DNA of 14,119 bases, from positions 870-14,988 of the forward strand of contig DMCT01000003.1 in assembly GCA_003446665.1 (NCBI GenBank), in the 5' to 3' direction. The notes beneath the pieces are model-generated. The model ran no database searches. It saw only the letters and a program-made list of their open reading frames with translations, and had not been told where the DNA came from. The stretch is from Synergistaceae bacterium. Its GTDB lineage: Bacteria; Synergistota; Synergistia; Synergistales; Thermovirgaceae. Both the position numbers and the translations under genes were made by a program. Positions 1 through 7,798 of the stretch are shown here, in pieces (position 1 is the stretch's first letter; the number at the start of each line of letters is the position of its first letter).

Positions 1-219
1 CGGACGGGGGCAAAAGTTTCGGGTCCCATTCCGCTGCCGACGGAAATCAACAAATTCACAGTCCTCAAGTCTCCTCACAAGGATAAGGACGCAAGAGAGC
101 AGTTCGAAATGAGGACACATAAGCGATTGATCGACATTATTGACCCTACGCAGAAGACGATGGAATCGCTTATGCAGCTGAATCTCCCCTCGGGAGTGGA
201 CATCCAGATCAAGCTTTAG
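1..219 (+). CDS. rpsJ: 30S ribosomal protein S10, 3' part (5' end outside window)
   Basis: The reading frame is open from base 1 to a TAG at 217-219 and gives 72 residues starting [14 protein letters not shown] and ending GVDIQIKL. These match the C-terminal two thirds of S10, including the [19 protein letters not shown] core. S10 is usually about 102 residues, so roughly 30 N-terminal residues lie upstream of the window. S10 sits in the head of the small subunit and, in the family, also pairs with NusB in antitermination. It is normally the first gene of the S10 operon, so the promoter and any L4-responsive leader would be upstream and cannot be seen here. There are 34 bases between its stop and rplC. 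Confidence 0.97.
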   Translation, partial: RTGAKVSGPIPLPTEINKFTVLKSPHKDKDAREQFEMRTHKRLIDIIDPTQKTMESLMQLNLPSGVDIQIKL

Positions 220-253
220 GGGGAGCTCTGGGCTGAAAGGAGCGTATAACGAT

Positions 254-892
254 ATGAGCATGGGAATTCTGGGACGTAAGCTTGGTATGACCCAGATCTA
301 CGACGAAAACGGGGTAAATGTCCCTGTGACAGTTGTCGAAGCGGGTCCCTGCAGTGTAGTGGACATCCGGACCAGCGAAAAAAACGGATATTCGGCCGTG
401 GTTCTCGGGTTCGGAGAAGTAAATGAAAACAGGCTGACCAAACCGCGAAAGGGTGTTTTTGAAAAGCGGAAGGTAAAACCAAAAAGATGGTTGCGGGAAT
501 TCCGGCTTGAGGATGTCTCCGGTCTGGAAATAGGACAGGATATAACCGTTGGGATTTTCGAAAACGGGGAAATCGTAGACGTTATAGGCAAAAGCAAGGG
601 TAAGGGGTACGCCGGTGTCATGAAAAGGCATAATTTTGCCGGAGGCCCTGCGAGTCATGGAGCTTCCAAGTTCCACAGGCAACCTGGCTCTGCAGGAGCG
701 AGCAGTTCCCCCAGCCATATATTCAAGGGGAAAACCATGCCGGGAAGGATGGGAAACAAGAGAGTGACTGTAAAGAATCTCTCCATTGCCGGTGTCGACC
801 CCGAAAATCATCTTTTGCTGATCAAGGGGGCCATTCCGGGTCCCAGAAACGGACTTGTCATGGTCCGAAAACGAAAAGGATCGCCGGAGTAG
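254..892 (+). CDS. rplC: 50S ribosomal protein L3
   Basis: The product of 212 residues begins MSMGILGRKLGMTQIY, the typical L3 start. L3 binds 23S rRNA early in large-subunit assembly, and its long loop reaches toward the peptidyl transferase centre. That loop is seen at about residues 125-172, with HNFAGGPASHGASKFHRQPGS followed by FKGKTMPGRMGNKR. The ATG at 254 is chosen because AAAGGAG at 236-242 lies 11 bases upstream; a second in-frame ATG at 260 is less well spaced. In the loop, the segment aligned to the E. coli GQNQTP motif reads GASSSP, so the glutamine that PrmB methylates in E. coli appears to be absent. The gene follows rpsJ and precedes rplD by 13 bases. Confidence 0.97.
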   Translation: MSMGILGRKLGMTQIYDENGVNVPVTVVEAGPCSVVDIRTSEKNGYSAVVLGFGEVNENRLTKPRKGVFEKRKVKPKRWLREFRLEDVSGLEIGQDITVGIFENGEIVDVIGKSKGKGYAGVMKRHNFAGGPASHGASKFHRQPGSAGASSSPSHIFKGKTMPGRMGNKRVTVKNLSIAGVDPENHLLLIKGAIPGPRNGLVMVRKRKGSPE

Positions 893-905
893 GGGGAGTG
901 TGAAA

Positions 906-1532
906 ATGCCGACAGTCAAAGTAGTCAATCTCAAAGGTGAAGTTGTCGGAGAGCAGGAATTGTCCGACGCGGTTTTTGCGGCTCCCGTCCATATTCCAGC
1001 GATGCACCAGGTCGTTGTGGCCCAACAGGCCAATCGAAGACAGGGGACGCATTCGACAAAGACAAGAGGAGAAGTCCGCGGAGGCGGTCGTAAACCCTGG
1101 AGGCAAAAGCATACGGGCAGGGCGAGGCACGGAAGCATAAGGTCGCCCATCTGGAAAGGTGGCGGCGTGACTCACGGGCCTAAGCCGCGTGACTATCACC
1201 TTAAAGTTAACCGTAAGGTGAGAAGGCTTGCTTTAAGGAGCGCGCTTTCCGTCAAAGTCAGGGAAGAGCGGCTGGTTGTGCTGGATTCTTTCGATTTGGA
1301 AAAACCTAAAACCAGGGATCTGGTGAACTTCTTCGAAGCCATCCAGGCCGGGAAAAAGCCGCTTGTGGTTATCGGGAAGTCGTTGCCGGCGGCCTACAAG
1401 TCTGTCAGCAATATACCCGGAGCAGGCGTGCTTCACGTCGACAGTATAAATGTTTATGACCTGCTTTATCACGATCATCTGATCGTGGCCTCCGACGCGC
1501 TTGAAAAGATCGAGGAGGTGCTCGCAAAATGA
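906..1532 (+). CDS. rplD: 50S ribosomal protein L4
   Basis: This is a 208-residue L4, the usual length. L4 binds 23S rRNA domain I, and its extended loop lines the exit tunnel. The loop is visible at about residues 40-100, with the conserved THSTKTRGEVRGGGRKPWRQKHTGRARHG-type run (positions about 1048-1134) and GGGVTHGPKPRDY after it. The frame stays open upstream to 855, but ATG 906 is the start: MPTVKVVNLKGE is the family N-terminus and GGGGAG at 893-898 is 7 bases upstream. In E. coli L4 represses the S10 operon; any such leader would be outside this window. The stop overlaps the rplW start in an ATGA at 1529-1532, which suggests translational coupling. Confidence 0.97.
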   Translation: MPTVKVVNLKGEVVGEQELSDAVFAAPVHIPAMHQVVVAQQANRRQGTHSTKTRGEVRGGGRKPWRQKHTGRARHGSIRSPIWKGGGVTHGPKPRDYHLKVNRKVRRLALRSALSVKVREERLVVLDSFDLEKPKTRDLVNFFEAIQAGKKPLVVIGKSLPAAYKSVSNIPGAGVLHVDSINVYDLLYHDHLIVASDALEKIEEVLAK

Positions 1533-1825
1533 ACGAGACCTATCATGATATCATCATCCGGCCTGTGATAACGGAAAAAAGCAGCCGGTTGATGGGGCTG
1601 GGGAAATATACCTTCGAAGTGCATCCGAAGGCCAACAAGATCCAGATTAAAAAAGCCGTAAGCGAAATATTCAAGGTCAAGGTGAAGTCCGTCCACACCA
1701 TGCCTGTACCGTCAAAGCCGAAGCGAATGGGCGTATTTCTCGGACGATCCAGGTCATGGAAAAAGGCGATCGTGACCCTTGAGCCCGGCGAGCGGATTGA
1801 ATTCTTCGAAGGCGCGAGCATCTAG
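1529..1825 (+). CDS. rplW: 50S ribosomal protein L23
   Basis: The 98-residue product matches L23 across its length: HDIIIRPVITEKSSRL near the N-terminus, KYTFEVHPKANKIQIKKAVSEIF in the middle and VKVKSVHTMPVPSK after it. L23 lies at the tunnel exit and is the docking point for trigger factor and the signal recognition particle in the family. The ATG at 1529 overlaps the last bases of rplD in an ATGA, and a GAGGAGGTG stretch inside rplD at about 1511-1519 is well placed as its ribosome binding site. The length is normal and nothing is missing. Confidence 0.97.
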   Translation: MNETYHDIIIRPVITEKSSRLMGLGKYTFEVHPKANKIQIKKAVSEIFKVKVKSVHTMPVPSKPKRMGVFLGRSRSWKKAIVTLEPGERIEFFEGASI

Positions 1826-1827
1826 CC

Positions 1828-1834
1828 GGGGGGG
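1828..1834 (+). promoter_or_regulatory. G-tract ribosome binding site of rplB
   Basis: A run of seven G lies eight bases before the ATG at 1843, in the 17-base gap after rplW. No GGAGG is present, so pairing with the 16S tail would rest on G-C and one G-U pair. Confidence 0.55.
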
Positions 1835-1842
1835 CTGAATAA

Positions 1843-2670
1843 ATGGGAATCAAAAAATACAAACCAACAACCGCCGGCAGAAGGTTTATGACCGGCGACA
1901 CCTTTGAAGAGATCACGAAAAAGGAACCGGAGAAATCTCTTGTTGAAACCCTGAAAAAAACGGGTGGCCGCAATAATCTTGGCAGGATCACCATGCGGCA
2001 TCGAGGAGGCGGCAGCAAAAGGCGGTATCGTATCATCGATTTCAAACGTAACAAGCTAGACGTCCCCGGTAAAGTGGCGGCCATCGAGTATGACCCGAAC
2101 CGTTCAGCGCGAATTGCCCTGATTCACTACGTCGACGGGGAGAAGCGTTATATACTTGCGCCGCAGGGTTTGGGCGTGGGCGATACCATACTGTCGGGAG
2201 AAAAAGCAGACATCAGACCGGGGAACGCCATGAAATTGAGGGACATGCCAATAGGTACCTTTATTCATAACATCGAGCTGGAACCCGGTCGTGGCGGCGT
2301 GATGGTCAGGGCGGCAGGAACCGCGGCCCAACTGATGGCCAAAGAGGGCAAGTACGCATACGTCAGGATGCCCAGCGGCGAACTGCGCCTGGTCCTTCTT
2401 GAGTGCATGGCGACAGTGGGGCAGTTGGGCAACATTACCCACGAAAACGTGACGGCCGGCAAGGCTGGACGCACCAGGTGGCTCGGCCGGCGGCCCCATG
2501 TCAGAGGGATGGTAATGAATCCCGTCGACCACCCCATGGGAGGTGGCGAGGGGCGGAGCAAATCGAACAAACATCCGGTCTCGCCCTGGGGCACCCCGGC
2601 CAAGGGTTATCGTACCAGGAAAAGGAAGCCGTCCGACAAGTTCATCGTACGGCGTCGACACGAGAAGTAG
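1843..2670 (+). CDS. rplB: 50S ribosomal protein L2
   Basis: The product of 275 residues is full-length L2, a 23S rRNA-binding protein needed for subunit joining and peptidyl transferase function. The N-terminal half carries [20 protein letters not shown] (about residues 44-63) and the OB-like region to about 190. The C-terminal SH3-like part has [14 protein letters not shown] at 225-238 and HPVSPWG at 244-250. His230 corresponds to the conserved His229 of mature E. coli L2; the second His of the usual HPHGGG is Met here. The start at 1843 follows a run of seven G at 1828-1834 rather than a GGAGG site. The gap to rpsS is 17 bases. Confidence 0.98.
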   Translation: MGIKKYKPTTAGRRFMTGDTFEEITKKEPEKSLVETLKKTGGRNNLGRITMRHRGGGSKRRYRIIDFKRNKLDVPGKVAAIEYDPNRSARIALIHYVDGEKRYILAPQGLGVGDTILSGEKADIRPGNAMKLRDMPIGTFIHNIELEPGRGGVMVRAAGTAAQLMAKEGKYAYVRMPSGELRLVLLECMATVGQLGNITHENVTAGKAGRTRWLGRRPHVRGMVMNPVDHPMGGGEGRSKSNKHPVSPWGTPAKGYRTRKRKPSDKFIVRRRHEK

Positions 2671-2687
2671 GACAGGGAGGGACGGTT

Positions 2688-2969
2688 ATGGCTCGATCCA
2701 TAAAGAAGGGGCCTTTCGTCGATCAGAAGCTTCTGCGCAAGATCGAGGCGATGAACGCCGAAGGGAAAAAACGGGTTATCAAGACTTGGTCCCGCCGTTC
2801 GACGATAGTGCCAGATATGATTGGACACACCATCGCGGTACATAACGGCAGGACACATATACCGATTTATATAAGTGAAAACATGGTTGGACACAAGCTG
2901 GGAGAATTTGCCCCGACGAGAAAGTTCGGCGGCCATGCCGGCCAGGAACGTTCCACCCGTGTAAGGTAG
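2688..2969 (+). CDS. rpsS: 30S ribosomal protein S19
   Basis: The product is 93 residues, the standard S19 length, beginning [18 protein letters not shown] and ending in [16 protein letters not shown]19 sits in the small-subunit head with S13, near the A-site finger. The frame stays open far upstream through rplB, but that upstream part is a shadow of rplB. ATG 2688 is preferred because AGGGAGG at 2674-2680 is 7 bases before it and because the translated N-terminus is the conserved one. The order rplB-rpsS-rplV-rpsC is the standard S10-operon order. Confidence 0.97.
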   Translation: MARSIKKGPFVDQKLLRKIEAMNAEGKKRVIKTWSRRSTIVPDMIGHTIAVHNGRTHIPIYISENMVGHKLGEFAPTRKFGGHAGQERSTRVR

Positions 2970-2981
2970 GAGGGAGAGGTC

Positions 2982-3314
2982 ATGGAAGCTCGTGCAACAG
3001 TCCGCCAGGTGCGCATATCGCCCTTCAAGAGCCGCCAGGTGCTTGCTTTGATACGCGGTAGAAGGGCCGACGAGGCGCTCATGACCCTCAGGAACACGCC
3101 GAAAAAAGCGGCAAGGATTATCGAAAAGGTCCTGCGGAGCGCCGTCGCCAATGCCGAACATAATTACGGCATGGATGTCGACAGGCTTGTAGTCGTCCAG
3201 GCTTTCGCGGACCAGGGTCCGTCGATGAAACGGTGGCGCCCGGTGTCCATGGGAAGGGTTCATGCTTACAAGCACCGGACAAGCCATATAACCGTTGTGG
3301 TCGCTGAGCGGTAA
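2982..3314 (+). CDS. rplV: 50S ribosomal protein L22
   Basis: The 110-residue product is L22, which binds several 23S domains and sends a beta-hairpin into the exit tunnel. Seen here are VRISPFKSRQVLALIRGR near the N-terminus, the helix with RNTPKKAARIIEKVLRSAVANAEHN, and the C-terminal hairpin region ending HRTSHITVVVAER. The hairpin segment (about residues 78-100) is where macrolide-resistance changes map in other bacteria; I cannot judge resistance from this sequence. Its ribosome binding site AGGAGGG overlaps the rpsS stop codon, with the ATG 12 bases after that stop. Confidence 0.97.
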   Translation: MEARATVRQVRISPFKSRQVLALIRGRRADEALMTLRNTPKKAARIIEKVLRSAVANAEHNYGMDVDRLVVVQAFADQGPSMKRWRPVSMGRVHAYKHRTSHITVVVAER

Positions 3315-3327
3315 GGAGGGGTAAAAG

Positions 3328-3999
3328 TTGGGTCAAAAAGTGCATCCCGTCGGTTTTCGCTTGGGAATCGTCAGAGACTGGGAATCGAAATGGTTTGCCG
3401 ACGGAAAGAATTACGCGGAAAAACTTCATGACGACCTGAAGCTTCGCGAGTGGATCATGAAAAGGTGGTCACGCGCGGGGATTTCAAAGGTCGAGATAGA
3501 GCGCATAGGGAAAGTTATCAGGTTTACCGTATGGTCCGCCCGGCCCGGTGTAGTCATAGGCAAGGGCGGAACGGAGATACAGGCGGTCCGTGAAGAACTT
3601 CAGAATATGACCGGACACAAGATCATGATCAACGTTCAGGAGATAAAGGCGCCGGATAAGGATGCCCAGATAGTATCCGAAGGCGTTGCTTCGGCTCTTG
3701 AGCGCAGGGTGAGTTTCCGACGGGCGATGAAACAGGCCATATTCCGGGCCATGAAAGCAGGAGCGGAAGGCATAAAAATCCAGTGCAGCGGCAGGCTCGG
3801 CGGAGCGGAAATCGCCAGGACCGAGTGGTATCTCGAAGGACGACTGCCGCTTTCGACGCTCAGAAACGATATTGACTACGGCTACTCCGAAGCGAAAACC
3901 ATGTACGGCGTAATCGGAGTAAAGGTCTGGATAAACCGTGGTATCGCCCAAACGGAAACCCAGGCCTCCAGTAATGCAGAGCAAAAAGAGAGGGGGTAG
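3328..3999 (+). CDS. rpsC: 30S ribosomal protein S3 (TTG start)
   Basis: The product of 223 residues is S3, part of the mRNA entry site and helicase region of the 30S subunit. [22 protein letters not shown] is the family N-terminus. A KH type-2 RNA-binding domain follows, with GKGG at residues 78-81 within [13 protein letters not shown]. The C-terminal domain includes [23 protein letters not shown]. The start codon is TTG at 3328, supported by AAGGAGGGG at 3313-3321, 6 bases upstream and overlapping the rplV stop. No ATG or GTG would keep the conserved N-terminus. The C-terminal tail beyond about residue 208 is polar and variable, as is common. Confidence 0.97.
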   Translation: MGQKVHPVGFRLGIVRDWESKWFADGKNYAEKLHDDLKLREWIMKRWSRAGISKVEIERIGKVIRFTVWSARPGVVIGKGGTEIQAVREELQNMTGHKIMINVQEIKAPDKDAQIVSEGVASALERRVSFRRAMKQAIFRAMKAGAEGIKIQCSGRLGGAEIARTEWYLEGRLPLSTLRNDIDYGYSEAKTMYGVIGVKVWINRGIAQTETQASSNAEQKERG

Positions 4000-4004
4000 C
4001 CTCC

Positions 4005-4427
4005 ATGCTTATGCCGAAAAGGGTGAAATACCGGAAACCTCAAAGAAGACCCTTGCACGGTGTAGCCAAGGGCGGAAAATACATCGCCTTCGGGGAGTAC
4101 GGGCTTCAGGCGACAGAATGTGCATGGATAACCGCCAGGCAGATAGAGGCTGCACGTATCGCCATTTCACGAAAGATGAAAAAGGGTGGAAAGATCTGGA
4201 TAAGGATATTCCCGGATATGCCCTACACCAAAAAACCCCTTGAGACGCGAATGGGCAAGGGCAAGGGAGCTCCCGACCACTGGGTGGCGCCCGTTAAAAG
4301 AGGTCGCGTCATGTTTGAAATCGCCGGAGTCTCCCGTGAGGTTGCGGAACAGGCTTTTCGTACGGCGGCTCACAAGCTGCCCGTGAAGGTGCGTTTCCTT
4401 TCCCGAGCCGGGATGGGTGGTGAATGA
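4005..4427 (+). CDS. rplP: 50S ribosomal protein L16
   Basis: The 140-residue product begins [15 protein letters not shown], the common bacterial L16 start. It continues with [23 protein letters not shown] and the conserved loop [18 protein letters not shown] at about residues 81-98. L16 contacts tRNA at the A and P sites and is added late in large-subunit assembly. ATG 4005 is used because the G-rich site GAGAGGGGG at 3988-3996 is about 8 bases upstream; ATG 4011 is a weaker alternative. The site lies in the last codons of rpsC. The stop overlaps the rpmC start (ATGA at 4424-4427). Confidence 0.97.
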   Translation: MLMPKRVKYRKPQRRPLHGVAKGGKYIAFGEYGLQATECAWITARQIEAARIAISRKMKKGGKIWIRIFPDMPYTKKPLETRMGKGKGAPDHWVAPVKRGRVMFEIAGVSREVAEQAFRTAAHKLPVKVRFLSRAGMGGE

Positions 4428-4636
4428 TCATGAAAAGCAGTGATCTGAGGGAACTTTCGTTGGACGAGTTAAAGGAACGACACAAAAAGTACAAGGAAGA
4501 GCTTTTCAACCTCCGTTTCCAGCATGCCATAGGCCAGTTGGGCAACACGAACCGCATAAAGGAAGTCAAGCGTTCGATAGCCCGGGTTTTGACGGTCATG
4601 AGGGAAAAGGAGATCGGGCTTGACCGGTCCGTCTAG
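4424..4636 (+). CDS. rpmC: 50S ribosomal protein L29
   Basis: This is a 70-residue helical-hairpin protein that matches L29: [52 protein letters not shown]29 is near the tunnel exit beside L23. ATG 4424 overlaps the rplP stop in an ATGA; a second in-frame ATG at 4430 would remove only two residues and cannot be excluded. A GGTGGTG stretch at 4416-4422 is too close to be an ideal site for the first ATG but fits the second with about 7 bases, so the true start may be 4430. The gene leads directly into rpsQ. Confidence 0.95.
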   Translation: MIMKSSDLRELSLDELKERHKKYKEELFNLRFQHAIGQLGNTNRIKEVKRSIARVLTVMREKEIGLDRSV

Positions 4637-4642
4637 GGGGGG
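4636..4642 (+). promoter_or_regulatory. G-tract ribosome binding site of rpsQ
   Basis: A second run of seven G starts with the last base of the rpmC stop and lies ten bases before the rpsQ ATG at 4653. It is the only G-rich site in the 16-base gap and favours ATG 4653 over the further ATG at 4674. Confidence 0.55.
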
Positions 4643-4652
4643 TGCAGCGACA

Positions 4653-4937
4653 ATGAATGAAAGATCGCGCAAGATGCGTGTGGGAACCGTAATTAGTGAC
4701 AAGATGCAGAAAACCGTCGTGGTCAAGGTAGACCGCATGGCGGAGCATCCTCTTTACGGTAAACCCGTGCTACGCAGCAAAAACTATATGGCTCACGACG
4801 AAGAGGAAAATTGCCGAATCGGCGACAAGGTGCGCATCGAGGAAACACGCCCTCTGAGTCGTCACAAGAGATGGAAGGTCGTTGAAATCGTCGAACGGGC
4901 TCCCGTTTTTGATACGTCGACGGAGAAGGAGGCATAG
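4653..4937 (+). CDS. rpsQ: 30S ribosomal protein S17
   Basis: The product from ATG 4653 is 94 residues: NERSRKMRVGTVISDKMQKTVVVKVDR, then HPLYGKPVLRSKNYMAHDEE and GDKVRIEETRPLSRHKRWKVVEIVERA. S17 is an OB-fold protein that binds 16S rRNA early in assembly. The frame is open further upstream into rpmC, but the conserved N-terminus and the G-rich tract at 4636-4642 place the start at 4653. This tract is a run of seven G without the usual GGAGG, about 10 bases upstream. The last ten residues (VFDTSTEKEA) extend past the usual end of the family and are polar. Confidence 0.96.
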   Translation: MNERSRKMRVGTVISDKMQKTVVVKVDRMAEHPLYGKPVLRSKNYMAHDEEENCRIGDKVRIEETRPLSRHKRWKVVEIVERAPVFDTSTEKEA

Positions 4938-4940
4938 GCC

Positions 4941-5309
4941 ATGATCCAGCTTCGTACCACTATGAACGTAGCGGACAACTCCGGCGCGAAAAAGATCATG
5001 TGCATACAGGTTCTCGGTGGAAGCCGGCGCCGGTGGGCTTCCGTCGGCGACGTAATCGTCGCTTCCGTCAAGGAAGCCATTCCAAACAGCAATGTGGGTA
5101 AAGGTCAGGTCGTCAAGGCCGTCATCGTAAGGACGAAAAAGGAGATCCGCAGAAAAGACGGATCCTACGTGAGGTTTGACGAGAATGCCGCCGTTGTCAT
5201 AGATAACAACGGCGATCCGAGAGGGACACGCATTTTTGGTCCCGTAGCCAGAGAGCTGAGGGAGAAGAAATTTATGCGGATCGTTTCCCTCGCTCCGGAG
5301 GTTGTTTAG
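4941..5309 (+). CDS. rplN: 50S ribosomal protein L14
   Basis: The 122-residue product is a canonical L14: [31 protein letters not shown], then [40 protein letters not shown] and a C-terminus ending [12 protein letters not shown]14 forms an intersubunit bridge with 16S rRNA helix 14 and is the binding site of the silencing factor RsfS in other bacteria. It normally opens the spc operon, but there are only 3 bases between the rpsQ stop and this ATG, so no separate promoter is evident. AAGGAGG at 4926-4932, within the end of rpsQ, is 8 bases upstream. Confidence 0.98.
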   Translation: MIQLRTTMNVADNSGAKKIMCIQVLGGSRRRWASVGDVIVASVKEAIPNSNVGKGQVVKAVIVRTKKEIRRKDGSYVRFDENAAVVIDNNGDPRGTRIFGPVARELREKKFMRIVSLAPEVV

Positions 5310-5325
5310 GGAGGCTGCGGAAAAT

Positions 5326-5652
5326 ATGAGTAAGATGCGAATTAAAAAAGGTGACAGGGTGCGTGTTATTTCCGGCAAGGACAAGGGCAAGGAAGGCAAG
5401 GTGCTGCGACGTAACCCCGAAAGAGATATGGTTGTCGTCGAAGGTGTCAACGTTGTGACCAAGCACGCGAGGCCTTCCGCGAAAAACCCCCAGGCCGGGA
5501 TAATCAAGCAGGAAGCACCCGTTTACGCAAGCAAGGTCATGCTTGTGTGCCCCATGTGCGGAGAGCCCACAAGGGTGGCGCGGGCTTATCTGGAAGATGG
5601 ACGAAAGGTCCGTGTTTGCAAGAAATGCAGCGAAATCGTCGACAAGGTCTAG
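5326..5652 (+). CDS. rplX: 50S ribosomal protein L24 with C-terminal zinc ribbon
   Basis: The product from ATG 5326 is 108 residues. The KOW domain is at about residues 4-35 ([25 protein letters not shown]). It is followed by [16 protein letters not shown]. The C-terminal part carries four cysteines as C75-x2-C78 and C98-x2-C101, a likely zinc ribbon. L24 starts 50S assembly and sits near the tunnel exit. AGGGAGG at 5308-5314, overlapping the rplN stop, is 11 bases upstream; ATG 5335 (MRIKKGD) is an alternative start further from the site. The TAG stop is followed directly by an in-frame TAA. Confidence 0.96.
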   Translation: MSKMRIKKGDRVRVISGKDKGKEGKVLRRNPERDMVVVEGVNVVTKHARPSAKNPQAGIIKQEAPVYASKVMLVCPMCGEPTRVARAYLEDGRKVRVCKKCSEIVDKV

Positions 5653-5671
5653 TAAGGGAGGCGACAAAAGA

Positions 5672-6214
5672 ATGGTCCCGCGTTTGGCTGAAAAATACCG
5701 AAAGGAAATAGTTTTTCGCCTCCAGAAGGAATTTGGCTACAAAAATGTCATGGAGGTACCGCGGATCGTCAAGATTGTGGTCAACGCAGGCGTTGGCGAC
5801 GCGAAACAAGATTACAAGCTGATGGAATCAGCTGTCTCGGAGATGGAAACTATCACGGGCCAGCATCCTATGGTAAAAAGGGCCCGCAAGTCCGTTGCCG
5901 GATTCAAGGTGCGCTCCGGAATGCCCGTAGGATGCTCGGTTACTCTGAGGGGAGCCAGGATGTGGGAATTTCTGGACAGGATGATATCCCTGGCCCTTCC
6001 GAGGATCAAGGACTTTCAGGGGGTATCGCCGAAAGGCTTCGACGGCAGAGGCAACTACAACCTCGGTCTTCGTGAACAGCTGATATTCCCTGAAATCGAT
6101 TATGACAAGGTTGCAAGGGTCCGGGGAATGAATGTAACCATCGTTTCCACGGCTAAAACCGACGAAGAAGCCATGAGTCTCCTCAAGGAGCTTGGCATGC
6201 CCTTCAGCCGGTAA
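5672..6214 (+). CDS. rplE: 50S ribosomal protein L5
   Basis: The 180-residue product begins [25 protein letters not shown] and contains [55 protein letters not shown] and the C-terminal [21 protein letters not shown]5 binds 5S rRNA and contacts the P-site tRNA. The frame is open upstream to 5543 inside rplX, but that extension is a shadow. ATG 5672 has AAGGGAGG at 5654-5661 about 10 bases upstream. In E. coli, S8 represses this operon by binding mRNA near the L5 start; I could not recognise an S8-like site in the 19-base gap here. Confidence 0.97.
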   Translation: MVPRLAEKYRKEIVFRLQKEFGYKNVMEVPRIVKIVVNAGVGDAKQDYKLMESAVSEMETITGQHPMVKRARKSVAGFKVRSGMPVGCSVTLRGARMWEFLDRMISLALPRIKDFQGVSPKGFDGRGNYNLGLREQLIFPEIDYDKVARVRGMNVTIVSTAKTDEEAMSLLKELGMPFSR

Positions 6215-6229
6215 GGAGGGTTCGAATAT

Positions 6230-6415
6230 ATGTCCAGGAAAGCATTGGAACACAAGGCAAGACAAAAACCCAAGTATGCAGTCAGGTCATATAACAGGTG
6301 CCCGATTTGCGGCAGGGTTCATTCTTATATGAGGAAATTCAATATGTGCCGTTGTTGCTTCCGCAAGCTGGCCAGGGAAGGCAAGATCCCTGGAGTAGTA
6401 AAATCCAGCTGGTAG
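6230..6415 (+). CDS. rpsZ: 30S ribosomal protein S14, zinc-binding short form
   Basis: At 61 residues this is the short (type Z) S14, in contrast to the roughly 100-residue zinc-free form. It shows a zinc ribbon with C24-x2-C27 and C40-x2-C43 (NRCPICGR and [10 protein letters not shown]). There is also an extra cysteine at 42. The C-terminus IPGVVKSSW is typical. S14 is in the head of the small subunit with S3 and S10. ATG 6230 has AAGGAGGG at 6213-6220, nine bases upstream and overlapping the rplE stop. No zinc-free duplicate is present in the window. The gene is also named rpsN in many annotations. Confidence 0.97.
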   Translation: MSRKALEHKARQKPKYAVRSYNRCPICGRVHSYMRKFNMCRCCFRKLAREGKIPGVVKSSW

Positions 6416-6444
6416 CACGGGATGCGGTGGAGGAGGCAAAAGCG

Positions 6445-6849
6445 ATGTATGTGACCGATCCAATCGCGGACATGCTCACGCGCATCCGGAACGCGAACAT
6501 GGTTTTCCATGAGACAGTGGAGATGCCTTTGAGCAAGACCAAGCTGGCAATAGCGAAGATCCTGAAAGAAGAGGGATACATCAAAAACTTCAGGGTCATA
6601 AACGATCCGAAAAAACCCTATGCGATACTGCGCCTGTATCTGCATTACGGACCCGGGAAAGAAAGGGTCATCCAGGGCTTGAGAAGGATCAGCAAACCTG
6701 GCCGCAGGATTTACGTCAGGAAAGACGAACTTCCGCGCGTAATGCGCGGCCTGGGGACGGCTATTATTTCGACACCCCAGGGGATGATGACTGACAGTGA
6801 GGCCCGGAAACAGGGTCTTGGCGGAGAAGTCATCTGCTACGTATGGTAG
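6445..6849 (+). CDS. rpsH: 30S ribosomal protein S8
   Basis: The product from ATG 6445 is 134 residues: [23 protein letters not shown] at the start, then [44 protein letters not shown] and the conserved end [27 protein letters not shown]8 binds the central domain of 16S rRNA and, in E. coli, represses spc operon translation. The frame is open upstream through rpsZ, but the family N-terminus and GGAGGAGG at 6429-6436 (8 bases upstream) fix the start. The rpsZ-rpsH gap is 29 bases. Confidence 0.97.
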   Translation: MYVTDPIADMLTRIRNANMVFHETVEMPLSKTKLAIAKILKEEGYIKNFRVINDPKKPYAILRLYLHYGPGKERVIQGLRRISKPGRRIYVRKDELPRVMRGLGTAIISTPQGMMTDSEARKQGLGGEVICYVW

Positions 6850-6861
6850 GGGGTGTTAGCT

Positions 6862-7398
6862 TTGTCTAGAATCGGGAGAAAACCCATAACCCTGCCTGAC
6901 GGCGTAACGATGACCGAAGATTCCGGTAAGTTAAATGTAAAAGGACCAAAGGGCGAATTGTCCATGGACCTGGTACCCGGTGTGAAAGTCAATATCGAAG
7001 GACAAACGGTCACCGTGGAGAGAATGAGCGAAGACAAGAAAACCAGGGCTTTTCACGGGATGACTAGGGCCCTTGTCAATAACCTTGTCTTGGGCGTCAG
7101 CCAGGGATTTGAGAAGAAACTGGAAATTGTCGGAGTGGGGTGGAGGGCCCAGATGCAGGGCAAAACTCTGGTTTTGAATCTCGGTTACTCCAATCCGGTT
7201 CAATACGAACCGCCGGAGGGGATCGAGATATCCACTGATGGGCCGACTAAAATCTCGGTCCGCGGCATCGACAAGCAGGTAGTCGGACAGGTCGCCGCCG
7301 AAATTAGAGGATTCAGGCCACCCGAGCCCTACAAGGGTAAAGGCATAAGGTATTCCGACGAGCAGGTATTGAGGAAAGCCGGCAAGGCAGGGGCTTAA
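6862..7398 (+). CDS. rplF: 50S ribosomal protein L6 (TTG start)
   Basis: The product is 178 residues, the usual L6 length, starting SRIGRKPITLPDGV after the initiator. L6 has two repeated alpha-beta domains, seen here as residues about 1-80 (with VKGPKGELSMDLVPGVKV) and 85-178 (with GVGWRAQMQGKTLVLNLGYSNPV and the conserved end RPPEPYKGKGIRYSDE). It binds near the sarcin-ricin loop and GTPase centre. The start is TTG at 6862, which gives the conserved N-terminus and lies 7 bases after GGGGGTG at 6849-6855. A GTG at 6853 is in frame but falls inside that binding site. Confidence 0.95.
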   Translation: MSRIGRKPITLPDGVTMTEDSGKLNVKGPKGELSMDLVPGVKVNIEGQTVTVERMSEDKKTRAFHGMTRALVNNLVLGVSQGFEKKLEIVGVGWRAQMQGKTLVLNLGYSNPVQYEPPEGIEISTDGPTKISVRGIDKQVVGQVAAEIRGFRPPEPYKGKGIRYSDEQVLRKAGKAGA

Positions 7399-7416
7399 CG
7401 GTGCGAGGTGAATAAT

Positions 7417-7785
7417 ATGATCACTAAACGTTCAAGAAACGAAATGCGGCTCATACGACACCGCCGCCTCCGGCGCAAGATTTTCGGTACTCCGGAGAAG
7501 CCGAGACTGGCGGTTTTCAGGAGTCTGAATCACATCTATGCCCAGCTTATAGACGATACCCGAGGTCACACGCTCGCTTCCGCTTCGACCAACGAGGCCG
7601 AACTGAAAAAAAGCCTCTCAAGCACCTCTGACATGGAAGCAGCGAAAGCTGTCGGCGAGCGCATTGCCGCGAGGGCTCGGGACCTGGGTATAACCGCGGC
7701 GGTTTTCGATAGAGGCGGCCATATGTACCATGGCAAGGTTAAAGCTCTTGCCGACGCCGCCCGGGAAGCCGGCCTGAAGCTCTAA
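7417..7785 (+). CDS. rplR: 50S ribosomal protein L18
   Basis: The product from ATG 7417 is 122 residues, normal for L18: a basic N-terminus ([34 protein letters not shown]), then [20 protein letters not shown] and the conserved end [28 protein letters not shown]18 is a 5S rRNA-binding protein. GAGGTG at 7405-7410 is 6 bases upstream of this ATG. An in-frame GTG at 7408 exists but overlaps the binding site, so it is not preferred. The stop TAA is part of the rpsE ribosome binding site. Confidence 0.96.
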   Translation: MITKRSRNEMRLIRHRRLRRKIFGTPEKPRLAVFRSLNHIYAQLIDDTRGHTLASASTNEAELKKSLSSTSDMEAAKAVGERIAARARDLGITAAVFDRGGHMYHGKVKALADAAREAGLKL

Positions 7786-7798
7786 GGAGGCTTGAAGA

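Noticed and set aside
209..1150. Long minus-strand reading frame opposite rplC and rplD, and similar minus-strand frames along the window (for example 2607-3287, 7739-8479, 11163-12146).
   Set aside because: They are antisense to well-supported ribosomal and enzyme genes, have no family resemblance or good binding sites, and arise from codon bias of the coding strand.
2403..2687. In-frame upstream extension of rpsS, and the frame at 2543-2845.
   Set aside because: They overlap rplB in another frame; the S19 family N-terminus and the binding site put the start at 2688.
4938..4940. A separate spc-operon promoter between rpsQ and rplN.
   Set aside because: There are only three bases between the genes and no promoter-like hexamers were seen just upstream, so the S10 and spc parts look joined.
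5178..5207. TTGACG with TAGATA downstream inside rplN as a promoter.
   Set aside because: The match is weak, the site lies well inside a conserved gene and no gap or independent gene start follows it.
5543..5671. Upstream extension of rplE with several cysteines.
   Set aside because: It is the zinc-ribbon part of rplX read in another frame; L5 begins at 5672.
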